From: a virus
Virus record (IMG/VR): IMGVR_UViG_3300035670_000210
Location: 1 to 62,329 of that record
Length of the DNA stretch: 62,329 nucleotides
Direction: 5' to 3' (one strand)
Under the pieces are notes generated by a model. It ran no database searches. It saw only the letters and a list, made by a program, of their open reading frames with translations, and was not told where the DNA came from. Position numbers and translations under genes: made by a program. Positions 54,041 to 62,329 of the stretch are shown here, in pieces. Positions within the stretch are counted from its first letter, which is position 1; each line of letters begins with the position of its first letter.

Positions 54041-54949
54041 TTACGCGCCCGGCGAGCCGAAGATACCCAGCGGGTCCGAGACACCGAACGAATAACGCTC
54101 ACGTGCCTTGTAGCGCGAGTTACCCGTATCGAAGTCTGCGTCCATAGACGTCGACATCGGTGCACGGACGAAGTGCTTCAGACCGTTGGGAACGTCCGTC
54201 ATCAGGAACCAAGCGTTGGTGTCCGTCAGATAGTGGTTCACGGTGTAGCCTTCGGGGATCGACCCGTTCGAGCGCAGAGCGTTCAAGTCGTTATCGGCGG
54301 TGCCGACACGGCCTTCGGTCTCGAGCAGGCGGGTAGCAACGAACTGCAGCGCAGGTGGGATAACCAACTTGCGAGGCTTGGCTGCGATGAGCAGACCACG
54401 TTCGTCAGTCCAACCAGCGATCTGGATGACTGCAGCTTCAAGCGAGGTCTCGTTGAGGTCTGCAGCAACCGAGGGACGGTTGGAGTTAGAGCCACCCGAG
54501 ATCAACGGGTGAGCGGTCGAGCACAGCGTAACGCCGTCACCGTAGGTGGTGCCAGCAGAGAACGCGGTGTTCAGGATCGCCGCTGCCTTCACCTGCTTGG
54601 TGTAGGCCATAGCACGAGCCAGCGATTTGGTATAACGCGACGACAGCGAGTCGTACAGGTTATCCTCAATAGCTTCTTCAGTGATGGAGAAGCCCATTGC
54701 GATGGTTTCGTGCGTGTAGCGAGCGGTCCATGCTTCCTGCGCGTTATCATACGAAATGGCGGAGCCTTCGTTCTTAACCGGCGCAGCTGAGAAGCCCGAT
54801 AGCTTCGTTTCCTCTTCGAATGAGCGCTCAGAAGTCTCAGTTTCGAAGATTTCGGCGTGCTCTTCACCGTACTTGGCGTACTCCATCCCGAACAGAGCGT
54901 TCAGACCGGGGAGGAGTTCTTTGAGTAGCTGGGCGCGTGAAATAGCCAT
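54041..54949 (-). CDS. Major capsid protein
   Basis: 302 residues. The front L-L-K-E-L-L-P-G-L-N-A-L-F-G-M-E-Y, then E-E-T-K-L-S-G-F-S-A-A, G-F-S-I-T-E-E-A-I-E-D-N-L-Y and Y-R-A-R-E-R-Y-S-F-G-V-S-D at the end are features of HK97-fold capsid proteins of the Mu gpT-like type seen in many marine phages. Position after scaffold and head protein, and before a strong terminator, fits an abundant product. Confidence 0.88.
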   Translation of the reverse strand: MAISRAQLLKELLPGLNALFGMEYAKYGEEHAEIFETETSERSFEEETKLSGFSAAPVKNEGSAISYDNAQEAWTARYTHETIAMGFSITEEAIEDNLYDSLSSRYTKSLARAMAYTKQVKAAAILNTAFSAGTTYGDGVTLCSTAHPLISGGSNSNRPSVAADLNETSLEAAVIQIAGWTDERGLLIAAKPRKLVIPPALQFVATRLLETEGRVGTADNDLNALRSNGSIPEGYTVNHYLTDTNAWFLMTDVPNGLKHFVRAPMSTSMDADFDTGNSRYKARERYSFGVSDPLGIFGSPGA

Positions 54950-54962
54950 GTTACATCACTCC

Positions 54963-55562
54963 TTATACGCCAGTTGCGTTCTGATACTGGTGCATGCCCC
55001 AGTTCCACTTAACGATCAGCTCGACGTAGGTGTCGGCTGCGGTAGCAGTATCCGGCACAACGTCAATAACGCGAATCGGCAAAGTGTTCGTGGTTGCTGC
55101 GGAGCCCGAAAGTACAGCGACTTTCGAATTACCAGTGGTGGTTGAGCCAGCGTTCTGGACCAGCGACATGTTATTACCAACAACAGTGCGGCCCACACCT
55201 GCGACCACAGTCGTGCCAGACACGACGGCGACCTTAAACAGCTGGTCCGGGTCATCTGCAACGTAGGCGACGATATCGCTCGCTACAGTGTTAGCGGGGT
55301 AGTACTGGCTGTACAGCTCGTAACCCAGATTCGGGTCCGTGTACTTGCAGCCAAGGAAAACTCCGACGGGGGTCGCAGTGGTAGTGCCGGTGTCTTTCTC
55401 CAGCGTACCGTCGCTTACAAGCTTAACAACGTCGCCATTCAGCAAGTTCGTTGCATAGCCCGAAGCAATCGGAATCTGGCGAGTAGCACCTGCAAACACC
55501 TGACCACCGATCAGATTGATCGGCTTCAGCCCGTAGGGGGCGTCAACGGTAGGATATGCCAT
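54963..55562 (-). CDS. Head protein (capsid-associated)
   Basis: 199 residues, beta-rich, with D-A-P-Y-G-L-K-P-I-N-L-I-G-G-Q-V-F-A-G-A-T-R at the front and T-Y-V-E-L-I-V-K-W-N near the end. This opening (P-Y-G-L-(K/R)-P) is common to small proteins placed directly before the capsid gene in marine phages. Likely decoration or minor capsid protein. The 13-base gap to the capsid gene suggests co-expression. Confidence 0.75.
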   Translation of the reverse strand: MAYPTVDAPYGLKPINLIGGQVFAGATRQIPIASGYATNLLNGDVVKLVSDGTLEKDTGTTTATPVGVFLGCKYTDPNLGYELYSQYYPANTVASDIVAYVADDPDQLFKVAVVSGTTVVAGVGRTVVGNNMSLVQNAGSTTTGNSKVAVLSGSAATTNTLPIRVIDVVPDTATAADTYVELIVKWNWGMHQYQNATGV

Positions 55563-55574
55563 CTCTAGCTCCTG

Positions 55575-56024
55575 TTAGGTTCCATTACCAAAGGTGACCC
55601 GTGTTTTACGCTCGTTAAAGAGCGGCATACGTGGGTCGTTCTCGCGCATGAAGTTGCTATCCACTGATTGCATCTGGGACTTGGTTTGAGCGGTGTAGTA
55701 TTCGGTACGCTCGTCAACCAACTCTTTCGGTGCTTTGCAGAGCATCAACCCACCGATCACCACGTTGTCCGCAAACCGTTCGTTTTCAACGGTGACCATG
55801 GTAATCTCGGGATGATCCGCCGCTTTCACGGGTTCCCAACCTTCACGCAGTTTCGAGGAAAGGTTTGTAGCGTCGACTTGCCCCTGCGTGCTTACACGGA
55901 CCCAGTGATAGTCGTAGCCAGCTTCTGGATTTGGCGATGGAAGAACTTCCGGGCGCTGCCAACTCCGCTTGCGTACGGCCTTTTCACGGGTATCAAGCTC
56001 GCGATTGATGCGATTCTCAGCCAT
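55575..56024 (-). CDS. Unknown head-module protein
   Basis: 149 residues. Basic front (R-E-K-A-V-R-K-R-S-W-Q-R-P), an alpha/beta middle with Y-D-Y-H-W-V-R-V and R-E-G-W-E-P-V (W-x-P-V motif common to scaffold-side phage proteins), and an acidic tail. It overlaps the scaffold gene by 8 bases. Probably a head-assembly factor. Confidence 0.6.
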   Translation of the reverse strand: MAENRINRELDTREKAVRKRSWQRPEVLPSPNPEAGYDYHWVRVSTQGQVDATNLSSKLREGWEPVKAADHPEITMVTVENERFADNVVIGGLMLCKAPKELVDERTEYYTAQTKSQMQSVDSNFMRENDPRMPLFNERKTRVTFGNGT

Positions 56025-57024
56025 TCTGTTTCCTCATGTCTATTGCAACCTGTCTGGCGTATTGTTCAGGGGTAAGCCCCAACCTCTTCGCGATATTGAC
56101 CTGTGTTTTGGTCAGGGTCACCTTGTTTGGCGCAGTGCTGCGCGTTGCAGGTGCCACGACCGAGGCCTTACGCTTCGGTTCTGGAGTCCGCTGTTTCGTG
56201 CTCTCGAACTGATCCGGGAACACTTGGCGCATACGAGCATCAATGCGCTCGTAGTAGGCATCACTCTGAGGGCTTACACCCTCTTTGACGAGCTTATTGT
56301 GCAACCCCAGCGCAAAGCTCGTCATCTCATCATCGGTCTGGAACCACGGATTTTGGTTTTTCCAATCCATGGCCCGCTGATCGACTTGTGGTGCCGGGGC
56401 GGGTTCTGCCTTAACTTGTACAGGTGTTTCGTTCTCCTGTAAAGTTGGTACTCTAAGGTTGTTTACCTTTTCGAGTTTAAGCCTAGCGGTCGTTAGCTTT
56501 TCCTGTGCTTCAAGCACGGCGCTTGAGTCACCGGATTCATAGGCGGTTCTATACTCCGTCTTGGCGCTCTCCATATCGGCAGCCGCACTGCGTTTGGCCT
56601 GCTCGATAAGCGCCGCTTGACTCTTGGTGCTAGACGTCTTCAGCTTCTTGTTTTCTTCAAACAACTGCTGTGCGAGGCGCTCAAGCTCTTGCTTCTCCCG
56701 CAAGGCCGCTTCCTTAGCACGGCGCTCGTCGTGATAGCCCTTGCTAAAGTGCTTGATACGTTTCCGAACTTTATCGGAATACTCCTCAAGCTCCTCGTCG
56801 GTGACCTCTTCGGGTGGATCAGATGACTTACGCCCCCTATCCGCGGGAGGAGTGTCGTCCACAACGTCGACTTCCACGTCGTCTTCGACTTCTACGGTCA
56901 CCTCATCTTTCTTCTCTGCCTTGCCCGGTTTCTTCATGGGCTCCGCGGAGGAAGACTCGATTTCAATCTCCATCTTGTCGTCTTCGTCGTTCGGGAACTC
57001 AAACTCCACTTTCTGAAACGGCAT
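56017..57024 (-). CDS. Scaffolding protein
   Basis: 335 residues. Very acidic front (E-F-P-N-D-E-D-D-K-M-E-I-E-I-E, D-D-V-E-V-D-V-V-D-D), long coiled coil (about 85-195; E-A-A-L-R-E-K-Q-E-L-E-R-L-A), a linker, then a helical C-terminal end (T-Q-V-N-I-A-K-R-L-G-L-T-P-E-Q-Y-A-R-Q). Composition, position just before the head proteins and charged coiled coil fit a phage scaffold that guides capsid assembly and leaves the head. Confidence 0.75.
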   Translation of the reverse strand: MPFQKVEFEFPNDEDDKMEIEIESSSAEPMKKPGKAEKKDEVTVEVEDDVEVDVVDDTPPADRGRKSSDPPEEVTDEELEEYSDKVRKRIKHFSKGYHDERRAKEAALREKQELERLAQQLFEENKKLKTSSTKSQAALIEQAKRSAAADMESAKTEYRTAYESGDSSAVLEAQEKLTTARLKLEKVNNLRVPTLQENETPVQVKAEPAPAPQVDQRAMDWKNQNPWFQTDDEMTSFALGLHNKLVKEGVSPQSDAYYERIDARMRQVFPDQFESTKQRTPEPKRKASVVAPATRSTAPNKVTLTKTQVNIAKRLGLTPEQYARQVAIDMRKQNG

Positions 57025-57035
57025 GTCTTATCTCC

Positions 57036-57410
57036 CTATGCACGCTGAATGCCGCGGGGGTCGGCGACCACCGCTTCGATCGAGTCATCGTTCATAAGCC
57101 GGTACTCCGTGTCGCCCATGCGGAAACGTGTACCAGAGTTCATGCGGAACATGACGTAGTCACCCTGCTTGCACCACGGACCAGTGGGGAACCGGTCAGG
57201 GTCTGAGTAGGCTTGATCGCCCACATCGACGACAAGGCCGATGATAGACATGATGTGTTCCCGGTCCCGCTCCTTGTCGGTGCGGATAATCTGGGTGCCC
57301 TCGTAGGTCTCAGAGACTTGCGGGAGCGCGATAAGCAGGCGGTAGCCCACTGGCTTGGGCAGTTGTGCCTCAAACTCTTGTTCGCTGATCTTAACTGCGG
57401 CTTCAGTCAT
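57036..57410 (-). CDS. GroES-like co-chaperonin
   Basis: 124 residues from the ATG at 57410, which overlaps the upstream gene by 8 bases; the longer ORF (57446) overlaps further. P-V-G-Y-R-L-L-I-A-L-P-Q, then mobile-loop region (Q-V-S-E-T-Y-E-G-T-Q-I-I), then V-V-D-V-G-D-Q, G-D-Y-V-M-F and D-S-I-E-A-V-V form the Cpn10 beta-barrel pattern. Phages such as T4 (gp31) use GroES substitutes to fold capsid protein with host GroEL; location between portal and scaffold supports this. Larger than GroES by about 25 residues. Confidence 0.75.
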   Translation of the reverse strand: MTEAAVKISEQEFEAQLPKPVGYRLLIALPQVSETYEGTQIIRTDKERDREHIMSIIGLVVDVGDQAYSDPDRFPTGPWCKQGDYVMFRMNSGTRFRMGDTEYRLMNDDSIEAVVADPRGIQRA

Positions 57411-57600
57411 CATCGTTGTCCATATAGTTACGCGAGAGGTCTTCAATGTAAGACTTGCTGGCTTCGAGACCCCGAATTAAGCCAACAACTTCTCTGTACC
57501 CGGCGTAGTCCTTGGGGGACCCCCCGGTCAGAAACTGGGTTGCAGACGAGATTTGCTCGTCGATCTTATCTGTAAGCACGTCAAAGACGGTCTTTGCCAT
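57403..57600 (-). CDS. Small helical head-module protein
   Basis: 65 residues (MAKTVFDVLTDKIDEQISSA...). Two helices and an acidic end (N-Y-M-D-N-D-D-D). The V-F-D-V-L...G-x-x-K-D-Y-A-x-Y-R-x-x-x-G-x-I-x-G-L-x-x-x pattern is typical of short proteins beside phage portals. Possibly head/portal accessory. Three-base gap after the portal stop. Confidence 0.6.
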   Translation of the reverse strand: MAKTVFDVLTDKIDEQISSATQFLTGGSPKDYAGYREVVGLIRGLEASKSYIEDLSRNYMDNDDD

Positions 57601-57603
57601 GAG

Positions 57604-60087
57604 TTATTTACCCTCTTTTGGCTTGTTTTGTTGTGACTGCATGAGCTTGGCGACCTCGATTGCGGTCTTGTCCTGCGCCTCCCGGCGCGCGCGACTCATC
57701 TCGACACCCTTGACTTCGGCGTCGATAGCCAACCCCGTCTTCTCCACCTTGAGCTCCTCAGCTTTCAGCATGGCGTCAGTCATGCTCTTAGCCGTCTGGA
57801 GCTTCAGCTGTTGCTGCTTGATCTGAGCATCAACCTGATCTTTTGCCGTTTTACGCTGAACTTCAGCCTGCTTGACCTGCAGCTCAGCCTGCTGGAGCTG
57901 GAACAGCGGGTCTTGCTGCTGTTGTTGCGCTTGCTGCTGTGCAGCCTGCTGCTGGTGAGCCTGCGTGAGCTGGCGACCGGCGTCGGCCACGAGGCGAGAC
58001 AACTGGACCTCGACTTCCTGTGGCAGTTCCGAGTTTGGATCGGGTAGCGGGGCCCCGAGCTTCTCCTCGATCTGCTGGCGGTACTGGAACCCGAGATGCT
58101 CCGCGATGTGTGCCTGCAACGAGGCCATAATCTGTTGCGCCTGCGGGTTCTGGCCGATCATCTGTGCGATCATCGGGTCCTGCATAAACGACATGTGTGT
58201 CGCGATATGCGCTTGATGGTCTTGGTAGATAAATGCCTTCATCGGCTTGCCGATCAGCGCGTCCATGTTTTCGCTGACAGGGTCCGTCGGCTTCGCATCG
58301 GCTTTTGTTGGTACAATCTTGTCCGCGTTCTTAATACCCAGCACGTCCATCATCTCGCGGTGGAGGACCGGCAGGTTGTAAATCTGCGGTGCCTGCTGCG
58401 ACATCTGGAGAACAGCCTGATACTGGACCACACGCTGCGCCATGGTTGAACTGTTAGGATCGCTGACCGGAATCACGTCCACCATGGTGTAGTCGGCCTT
58501 GCGGGCACCAACTTCTCCACGCGCGGGCTGATATGCGTACTCCTCCGGAGCGTGCTCGGCGATAATCGCCTTGAGCATCTTGAACTCCTGCTTCATCGCG
58601 TAGTGCACACGCGACTGCACAGCCGCCATGGGCTTCAGAGTGCGCTCCAGCAGGGCCAGCGTAGTCCCAACCGGGGCATTTGCCGACATATCTGAGATGT
58701 TCAAGTCACTGATAGCCCCAAGGCGACGGCCTTCCTGCGTGATCCGATCAAGCAGGGCGAGCAGAGTCTGGGACGGCTCCTTATAGGGGAGCGGCATGAT
58801 ATTGTCGCGGATAGACCCCGACGGCACGTCCACGTCCTTGAACTCGCCCGGCTCGATGGGCGAGTCGTCACCCTTGATACGCAGTCCGCGCGTTTTTAGT
58901 CCGCCCGGCAGGTTAGACAGGGTGCCCGCATCCACCAACTGGCGAATCAGCGACGTTCCCGCACGCGAGTAACCACCAATAATATGAATCAAACCAAGAC
59001 CATAGAACCCGAATCCCGGCACGTAGGGGTAATGCACGAAGAACTGATTCTTCAACGGGATTTCGGCGTCTTCTTCGTAGTTCCTATAGACTGCAAGGAC
59101 CTCCCCCGACCCCCGCTCGATCGTAACGACGTAAGGTTTTGGTAGCTCGTCCTCGTCGTCCACGCCCGGTATGCACATCTCGACGTGGCACTCGTAGAGT
59201 GCGTAGCGATTGTCGTCCGTCAGGCTGAACCCGCCGTCCTCAGCCTTCTTCTCCTCAATATCGGAGTGATATGGGACCGGCTCACCAAGCTCAATATCGC
59301 GGTAGAACCCCGCGGCCTGCAGCTTCTTCATCTCGTTCTTGGTTTTACGCATCACGTGGGTCACACGCTCCGCCGTCTCGATGTGGCTCGCGCTGTAAGG
59401 CACGATAACATCTTCTGCGGGTAGGTAGACCGACACCTGCCGCCCAAGATTGGGGTCAAAATACACTTTTTTGAACGCAGAGCCCGCCAGACCCAAGCTA
59501 TAGAGCATCCGCTCGTGCTCCGACCGGTACTCGACCATCCGCTCGGTGATTTCGTAGTTCATATCGGCCTTAACGCGCTCCGCGGCCTCTAGTTTCTCCT
59601 TTGTCTCGTCCCCAAGCACCTTCACCTTGACCGGCCCCGCGGCTGGGAAGGTCTCAGACATTGTCTCGGCTTGGAACCGGATGGCCGCTTCGGCTAGAAT
59701 TGTCGAATAGACCCCGCAAGCGCCCTCCCAAGGCTGAGTACGCTCCTCATACTTGAATCCCAGCACGTCCAGACCGTTGACGTAGGTGTCTACCCACTCC
59801 TTCCGGCTGTTCATATCGGCCTCGATGAGCCCTGCAAGGTCGCTTGAGAGCCCCCGCAGGTCACCTTCATCCATAAAATCCGCTAGGTTTGCGTCAAAAT
59901 CGGCCTCGTCGGCGGGTTTTGCGTCCGGGAACAGGGTAATCTCCATGCTCCCGTCGTCCAAGATGACCGCTTCGGGGTCGATGATCTCGATCTCAAGCGC
60001 AGATTCACCCTCTTCGCCCTCCATCTCATCTTCGATCTCGTCGTCGAGCCCCATCGGGGCGCTGTAGAGTCCTTTTTCGATAGCCAT
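57604..60087 (-). CDS. Portal protein
   Basis: 827 residues. Acidic front (about 14-70), portal core with R-K-E-W-V-D-T-Y-V-N-G-L-D, W-E-G-A-C-G-V and A-E-A-A-I-R-F-Q-A-E (about 95-145), and a long helical C-terminal half with a Gln-rich tract (about 710-735: Q-Q-Q-A-A-Q-Q-Q-A-Q-Q-Q-Q-Q). The N-x-S-R-x-x-W...Q-P-W-E-G pattern matches large podovirus portals from marine phages. It forms the head vertex through which DNA enters. Confidence 0.85.
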   Translation of the reverse strand: MAIEKGLYSAPMGLDDEIEDEMEGEEGESALEIEIIDPEAVILDDGSMEITLFPDAKPADEADFDANLADFMDEGDLRGLSSDLAGLIEADMNSRKEWVDTYVNGLDVLGFKYEERTQPWEGACGVYSTILAEAAIRFQAETMSETFPAAGPVKVKVLGDETKEKLEAAERVKADMNYEITERMVEYRSEHERMLYSLGLAGSAFKKVYFDPNLGRQVSVYLPAEDVIVPYSASHIETAERVTHVMRKTKNEMKKLQAAGFYRDIELGEPVPYHSDIEEKKAEDGGFSLTDDNRYALYECHVEMCIPGVDDEDELPKPYVVTIERGSGEVLAVYRNYEEDAEIPLKNQFFVHYPYVPGFGFYGLGLIHIIGGYSRAGTSLIRQLVDAGTLSNLPGGLKTRGLRIKGDDSPIEPGEFKDVDVPSGSIRDNIMPLPYKEPSQTLLALLDRITQEGRRLGAISDLNISDMSANAPVGTTLALLERTLKPMAAVQSRVHYAMKQEFKMLKAIIAEHAPEEYAYQPARGEVGARKADYTMVDVIPVSDPNSSTMAQRVVQYQAVLQMSQQAPQIYNLPVLHREMMDVLGIKNADKIVPTKADAKPTDPVSENMDALIGKPMKAFIYQDHQAHIATHMSFMQDPMIAQMIGQNPQAQQIMASLQAHIAEHLGFQYRQQIEEKLGAPLPDPNSELPQEVEVQLSRLVADAGRQLTQAHQQQAAQQQAQQQQQDPLFQLQQAELQVKQAEVQRKTAKDQVDAQIKQQQLKLQTAKSMTDAMLKAEELKVEKTGLAIDAEVKGVEMSRARREAQDKTAIEVAKLMQSQQNKPKEGK

Positions 60088-60098
60088 TGTCTTATCCC

Positions 60099-61649
60099 TC
60101 AGTAGAAGCCGCCCCGGCGTTGCTTGAAGTATCTCTGCTCATCCTGCTCGTCAGTCGGCAAGCGGATAAATCCCCCGCTGCGGAACCGCATCAGGGCCAT
60201 CACGGTGGAGTCCACCAAGTCATCATGCGACATAAACGGAAACCCAGCGATCTCCTCGACCACCTCCTCCGCCCAACGCGTCTGTGGAACCCAACATATC
60301 CCCGATGCGACGATATCGGCAACGCTGTTGAGACGAGCCAGCTTGTCGCCTGACCCCCGGTGCGGTGTAAACTCCTGCACGGGCAACCCCATACGCCGCA
60401 TCTCCTGATAGAGCGCGGTCCCTGCGCTCTTCTTTTCCACAATAAACGAGTCCGGCTCCCACTCCTTATACTCGTCCATCGCCAGCTGCTTAAGCTCAGG
60501 GAACTCCATACGTTGTTTTATGCTATTTAACAATATGATGTTGTGTGCGTTAGTCTCTTCGTTGAAGAACACACCCCAAGTTGTTAGGGCAGTATAGTCC
60601 GCACGGTTGTGTTTTTCCGCGGCGGCGTCGAGTGACATGATTATATACTCGCACGTGGGCGGGTCGTCGTGCGCCCACTCCTGCCACCACTCGCGCTTGA
60701 TAAGTGCGGCCTCTTCGGCGGTGGGTTGCTGTTGATACTGTGCGTTCCACTGAAACACCGGCATGGAGGCCTTGGTGCGCTCCAGCGCCGCCAGATCGAA
60801 GAACTCCGGCCAAAGCGGCTTTTGTATAATCTTGTTTGTTTTGGAGTCTTGTACGTCCAAAACTGCGGGGAACTCTACTACTTCATACTGATCGGCTTTG
60901 TCGTTCTTTGCCATGTCACGAGTTACACGGCCTGTCAGGTCGTCAAGATGCCAGCGAGTCTGCACGATAGCCACGCGACCACCCGGCATCAGACGGGTCC
61001 GGGCACCGAATGTGAACCACTCGTACGCCCGTTCAAACACATCGAAGTTGCCGTTCAGCACGTCCTGTTCCGAGTGTGGGTCGTCAACAAGCAGCAGATC
61101 AGCACCGCGGCCCGCGATGGAGCTACCGATACCGCAGGCAAAATACTCGCCCTTCATGTTTGTGTTCCACCGCCCCGCGGACTTGCTATCTATAGCAAGT
61201 GAGACTGTCGGGAACACCGCACGATACTCATCGGTGGCGATGAGGTTACGCACCTTCCGTCCGAAGTCTACAGCGAGGTCCGTGGTGTGAGACACCATCA
61301 TCACCTTCTTGTCCGGATTTCTCCCGAGGAACCACGCAGGGTAGAATATTGAGACGAGCTGCGATTTACCGTGGCGCGGGGGCATGTTCACGCAAATACG
61401 ATCCTTGTCTCCGCGCTCAATGGCCATGAGCATGCTGGCAAGTATGCGGTGGTGCCGCCCCACGAGATAGTTGGGGTCCATCTTTTTACAGAAAGCTAGC
61501 AGGTCGTCGTACGCATCCTGATTTGTTTTGCGGTTGGCTAGCTCGTCGACCATCTTGTCGACCTCCGCCAGCTCCTCGGGCGTAAGTCCGTCTAAGTTCT
61601 CAAGGAGTGCTTCAATCTCGGCATCGCCGAGGTCCAGCATCTTAGTCAT
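60099..61649 (-). CDS. terL: Terminase large subunit
   Basis: 516 residues. Walker A P-P-R-H-G-K-S (90-96), Walker B L-L-L-V-D-D-P (185-191), coupling motif W-F-T-F-G-A-R-T-R, and RNase-H-like nuclease S-L-D-A-A (about 345) with D-D-L-V-D-S near the end. It packages DNA into the head through the portal. Overlaps the small subunit gene by 8 bases. Confidence 0.95.
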   Translation of the reverse strand: MTKMLDLGDAEIEALLENLDGLTPEELAEVDKMVDELANRKTNQDAYDDLLAFCKKMDPNYLVGRHHRILASMLMAIERGDKDRICVNMPPRHGKSQLVSIFYPAWFLGRNPDKKVMMVSHTTDLAVDFGRKVRNLIATDEYRAVFPTVSLAIDSKSAGRWNTNMKGEYFACGIGSSIAGRGADLLLVDDPHSEQDVLNGNFDVFERAYEWFTFGARTRLMPGGRVAIVQTRWHLDDLTGRVTRDMAKNDKADQYEVVEFPAVLDVQDSKTNKIIQKPLWPEFFDLAALERTKASMPVFQWNAQYQQQPTAEEAALIKREWWQEWAHDDPPTCEYIIMSLDAAAEKHNRADYTALTTWGVFFNEETNAHNIILLNSIKQRMEFPELKQLAMDEYKEWEPDSFIVEKKSAGTALYQEMRRMGLPVQEFTPHRGSGDKLARLNSVADIVASGICWVPQTRWAEEVVEEIAGFPFMSHDDLVDSTVMALMRFRSGGFIRLPTDEQDEQRYFKQRRGGFY

Positions 61650-62238
61650 CGCTCACCCCGAGCTCCGCGTCCACGTCGATTGCGTCGCCGTCTATAATGA
61701 TGGCGTCCTCTACGTATTCCTCTTTTGCTTCCGTTAGCTTCTGCAGCTTCCTCCGCAGCTTTTCTTTCAGGTCATCCGTCGTCTGATGCGTTATTGTCAC
61801 CTCACTCTTCTCAGTAAAGAGCCCAACGTCTGACATCTTACCAAGCAGCTCCAGCGCCTTGATACGCACCCTTGGGTCTGGGTTCTCTGTCTCTAGAATC
61901 AGTTTGTTGGTGACGAGGTGACGGACCGTCAGGGCCGAGTCCACCACCTGCCGACCGAACTCATCGAGGATTCTGTGCGTCTCTTTAATGACGGCGGGGG
62001 TGAGTTGCGCAGTGCGAGCGGTTGTGGTGGCCTTGGACGTTTTTTCTGGGTTTTGGGCGTAGGCTATCGCCAGTGCAGCTGCAGTGTCCCTGTCTTCCTC
62101 TGAGGCGTCAGCCTCCATGCCGTGAGATGTTAGCAGCTCAATGGTCAACGCGCAGGCAGCTGCGCGGTCCTTTAGGTCCAGTTTAGGTGCACATTTGTTA
62201 AGTGGCACCCCGGATTCGGGTGTGAGCTGTAGTGTCAT
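61642..62238 (-). CDS. Terminase small subunit candidate
   Basis: 198 residues. Mostly helical; A-V-I-K-E-T-H-R-I-L-D-E-F-G-R-Q-V-V-D-S-A, R-I-K-A-L-E-L-L-G-K-M-S-D-V-G-L-F, then an acidic tail. The R-x-K-A-L-E-L-L-G-K-x-x-x-V-G-L-F pattern is common in small terminase proteins. Its location before terL is decisive. First gene of the leftward unit, with a candidate promoter about 32 bases upstream. Confidence 0.75.
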   Translation of the reverse strand: MTLQLTPESGVPLNKCAPKLDLKDRAAACALTIELLTSHGMEADASEEDRDTAAALAIAYAQNPEKTSKATTTARTAQLTPAVIKETHRILDEFGRQVVDSALTVRHLVTNKLILETENPDPRVRIKALELLGKMSDVGLFTEKSEVTITHQTTDDLKEKLRRKLQKLTEAKEEYVEDAIIIDGDAIDVDAELGVSDD

Positions 62239-62269
62239 GGTACATCGCAGGCTGAGGGCCGATAACGCA

Positions 62270-62298
62270 AGTGTAGATGTTTAGGTATGATTTCGCAA
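62270..62298 (-). promoter_or_regulatory. Candidate leftward late promoter
   Basis: On the minus strand TTGCGA (62298-62293), 17-bp spacer, TACACT (62275-62270), 4 of 6 for each box. It lies 31 bases before the small-terminase start and would drive the head-tail unit. A second weak match cannot be excluded because the window stops 31 bases beyond. Confidence 0.45.
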
Positions 62299-62329
62299 GA
62301 CTCCGTCGCGTAGCGATATTTTTGCACCC

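Noticed and set aside
1-62329. tRNA or rRNA genes
   Set aside because: No cloverleaf with TTCGA-type loop or rRNA-like stretch was found by eye; a covariance-model scan would be needed to exclude a tRNA fully.

Overview
The window reads as almost all of a tailed phage genome with a short, P22-like tail (podovirus type) that infects a Gram-negative bacterium. Evidence for a phage: terminase, portal, scaffold, major capsid protein, P22 gp4/gp10-like tail parts, very large internal virion proteins, a GH19 endolysin with a holin candidate, and a self-contained replication set. No tail tube, sheath or tape-measure operon is recognisable. No integrase, lysogeny repressor, RNA polymerase or tRNA was recognised. 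Coding density is very high, with many ATGA, TGATG or TAATG overlaps. The Gram-negative host is inferred from secreted and lipoprotein-type genes in the lysis region.

There are two opposed transcription units. Rightward genes (about 331-22,300) hold the early/replication side. Leftward genes (62,238 down to 22,304) hold packaging, head, tail and lysis. They converge on a strong terminator at 22,279-22,302. On a circular map they would diverge from a control region spanning the window ends, where I see a rightward promoter (228-256) and a candidate leftward promoter (62,270-62,298).

Rightward region. 331-1,133: small unknown proteins. 1,274-5,513: a MoxR-type AAA+ ATPase, a metallopeptidase/VWA protein and a DUF3150-like protein, a chaperone/remodelling set. 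5,513-8,828: unknown proteins, including a neighbouring paralogue pair. 8,893-12,443: VRR-NUC nuclease, a dATP/dGTP-pyrophosphohydrolase-like enzyme, and many small zinc-ribbon or HTH proteins. 12,436-22,008: replication core, with dCMP deaminase, family A DNA polymerase, Cas4/RecB-like nuclease, HNH protein, SNF2 helicase, an excisionase-like HTH, an Acb2-like anti-CBASS protein, a candidate ssDNA-binding protein and an AEP primase-helicase.

Leftward region. 62,238-53,999: terminase, portal, GroES-like protein, scaffold, head proteins and capsid, ending in a TTCG-loop terminator. 53,911-46,473: small basic proteins, connectors and repeat-rich fibre proteins. 46,441-41,573: membrane, secreted, nuclease and endolysin genes that form the lysis/host-envelope region. 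41,564-22,304: P22 gp10-like tail hub, C1q-like fibre, an acyl carrier protein with a partner, and five internal/ejected proteins of 256-2,304 residues.

The most unusual feature is a dispersed family of ten near-identical short palindromes, GTTAGTG-N3/4-CACTAAC. It occurs only in the rightward unit between 301 and 15,666. Most copies sit just upstream of a ribosome-binding site; others are embedded in coding sequence or supply a stop codon. The stem is invariant while the loop varies in length and sequence, which points to an RNA stem-loop regulon more than to a fixed-spacing operator. I do not recognise it as a described element.
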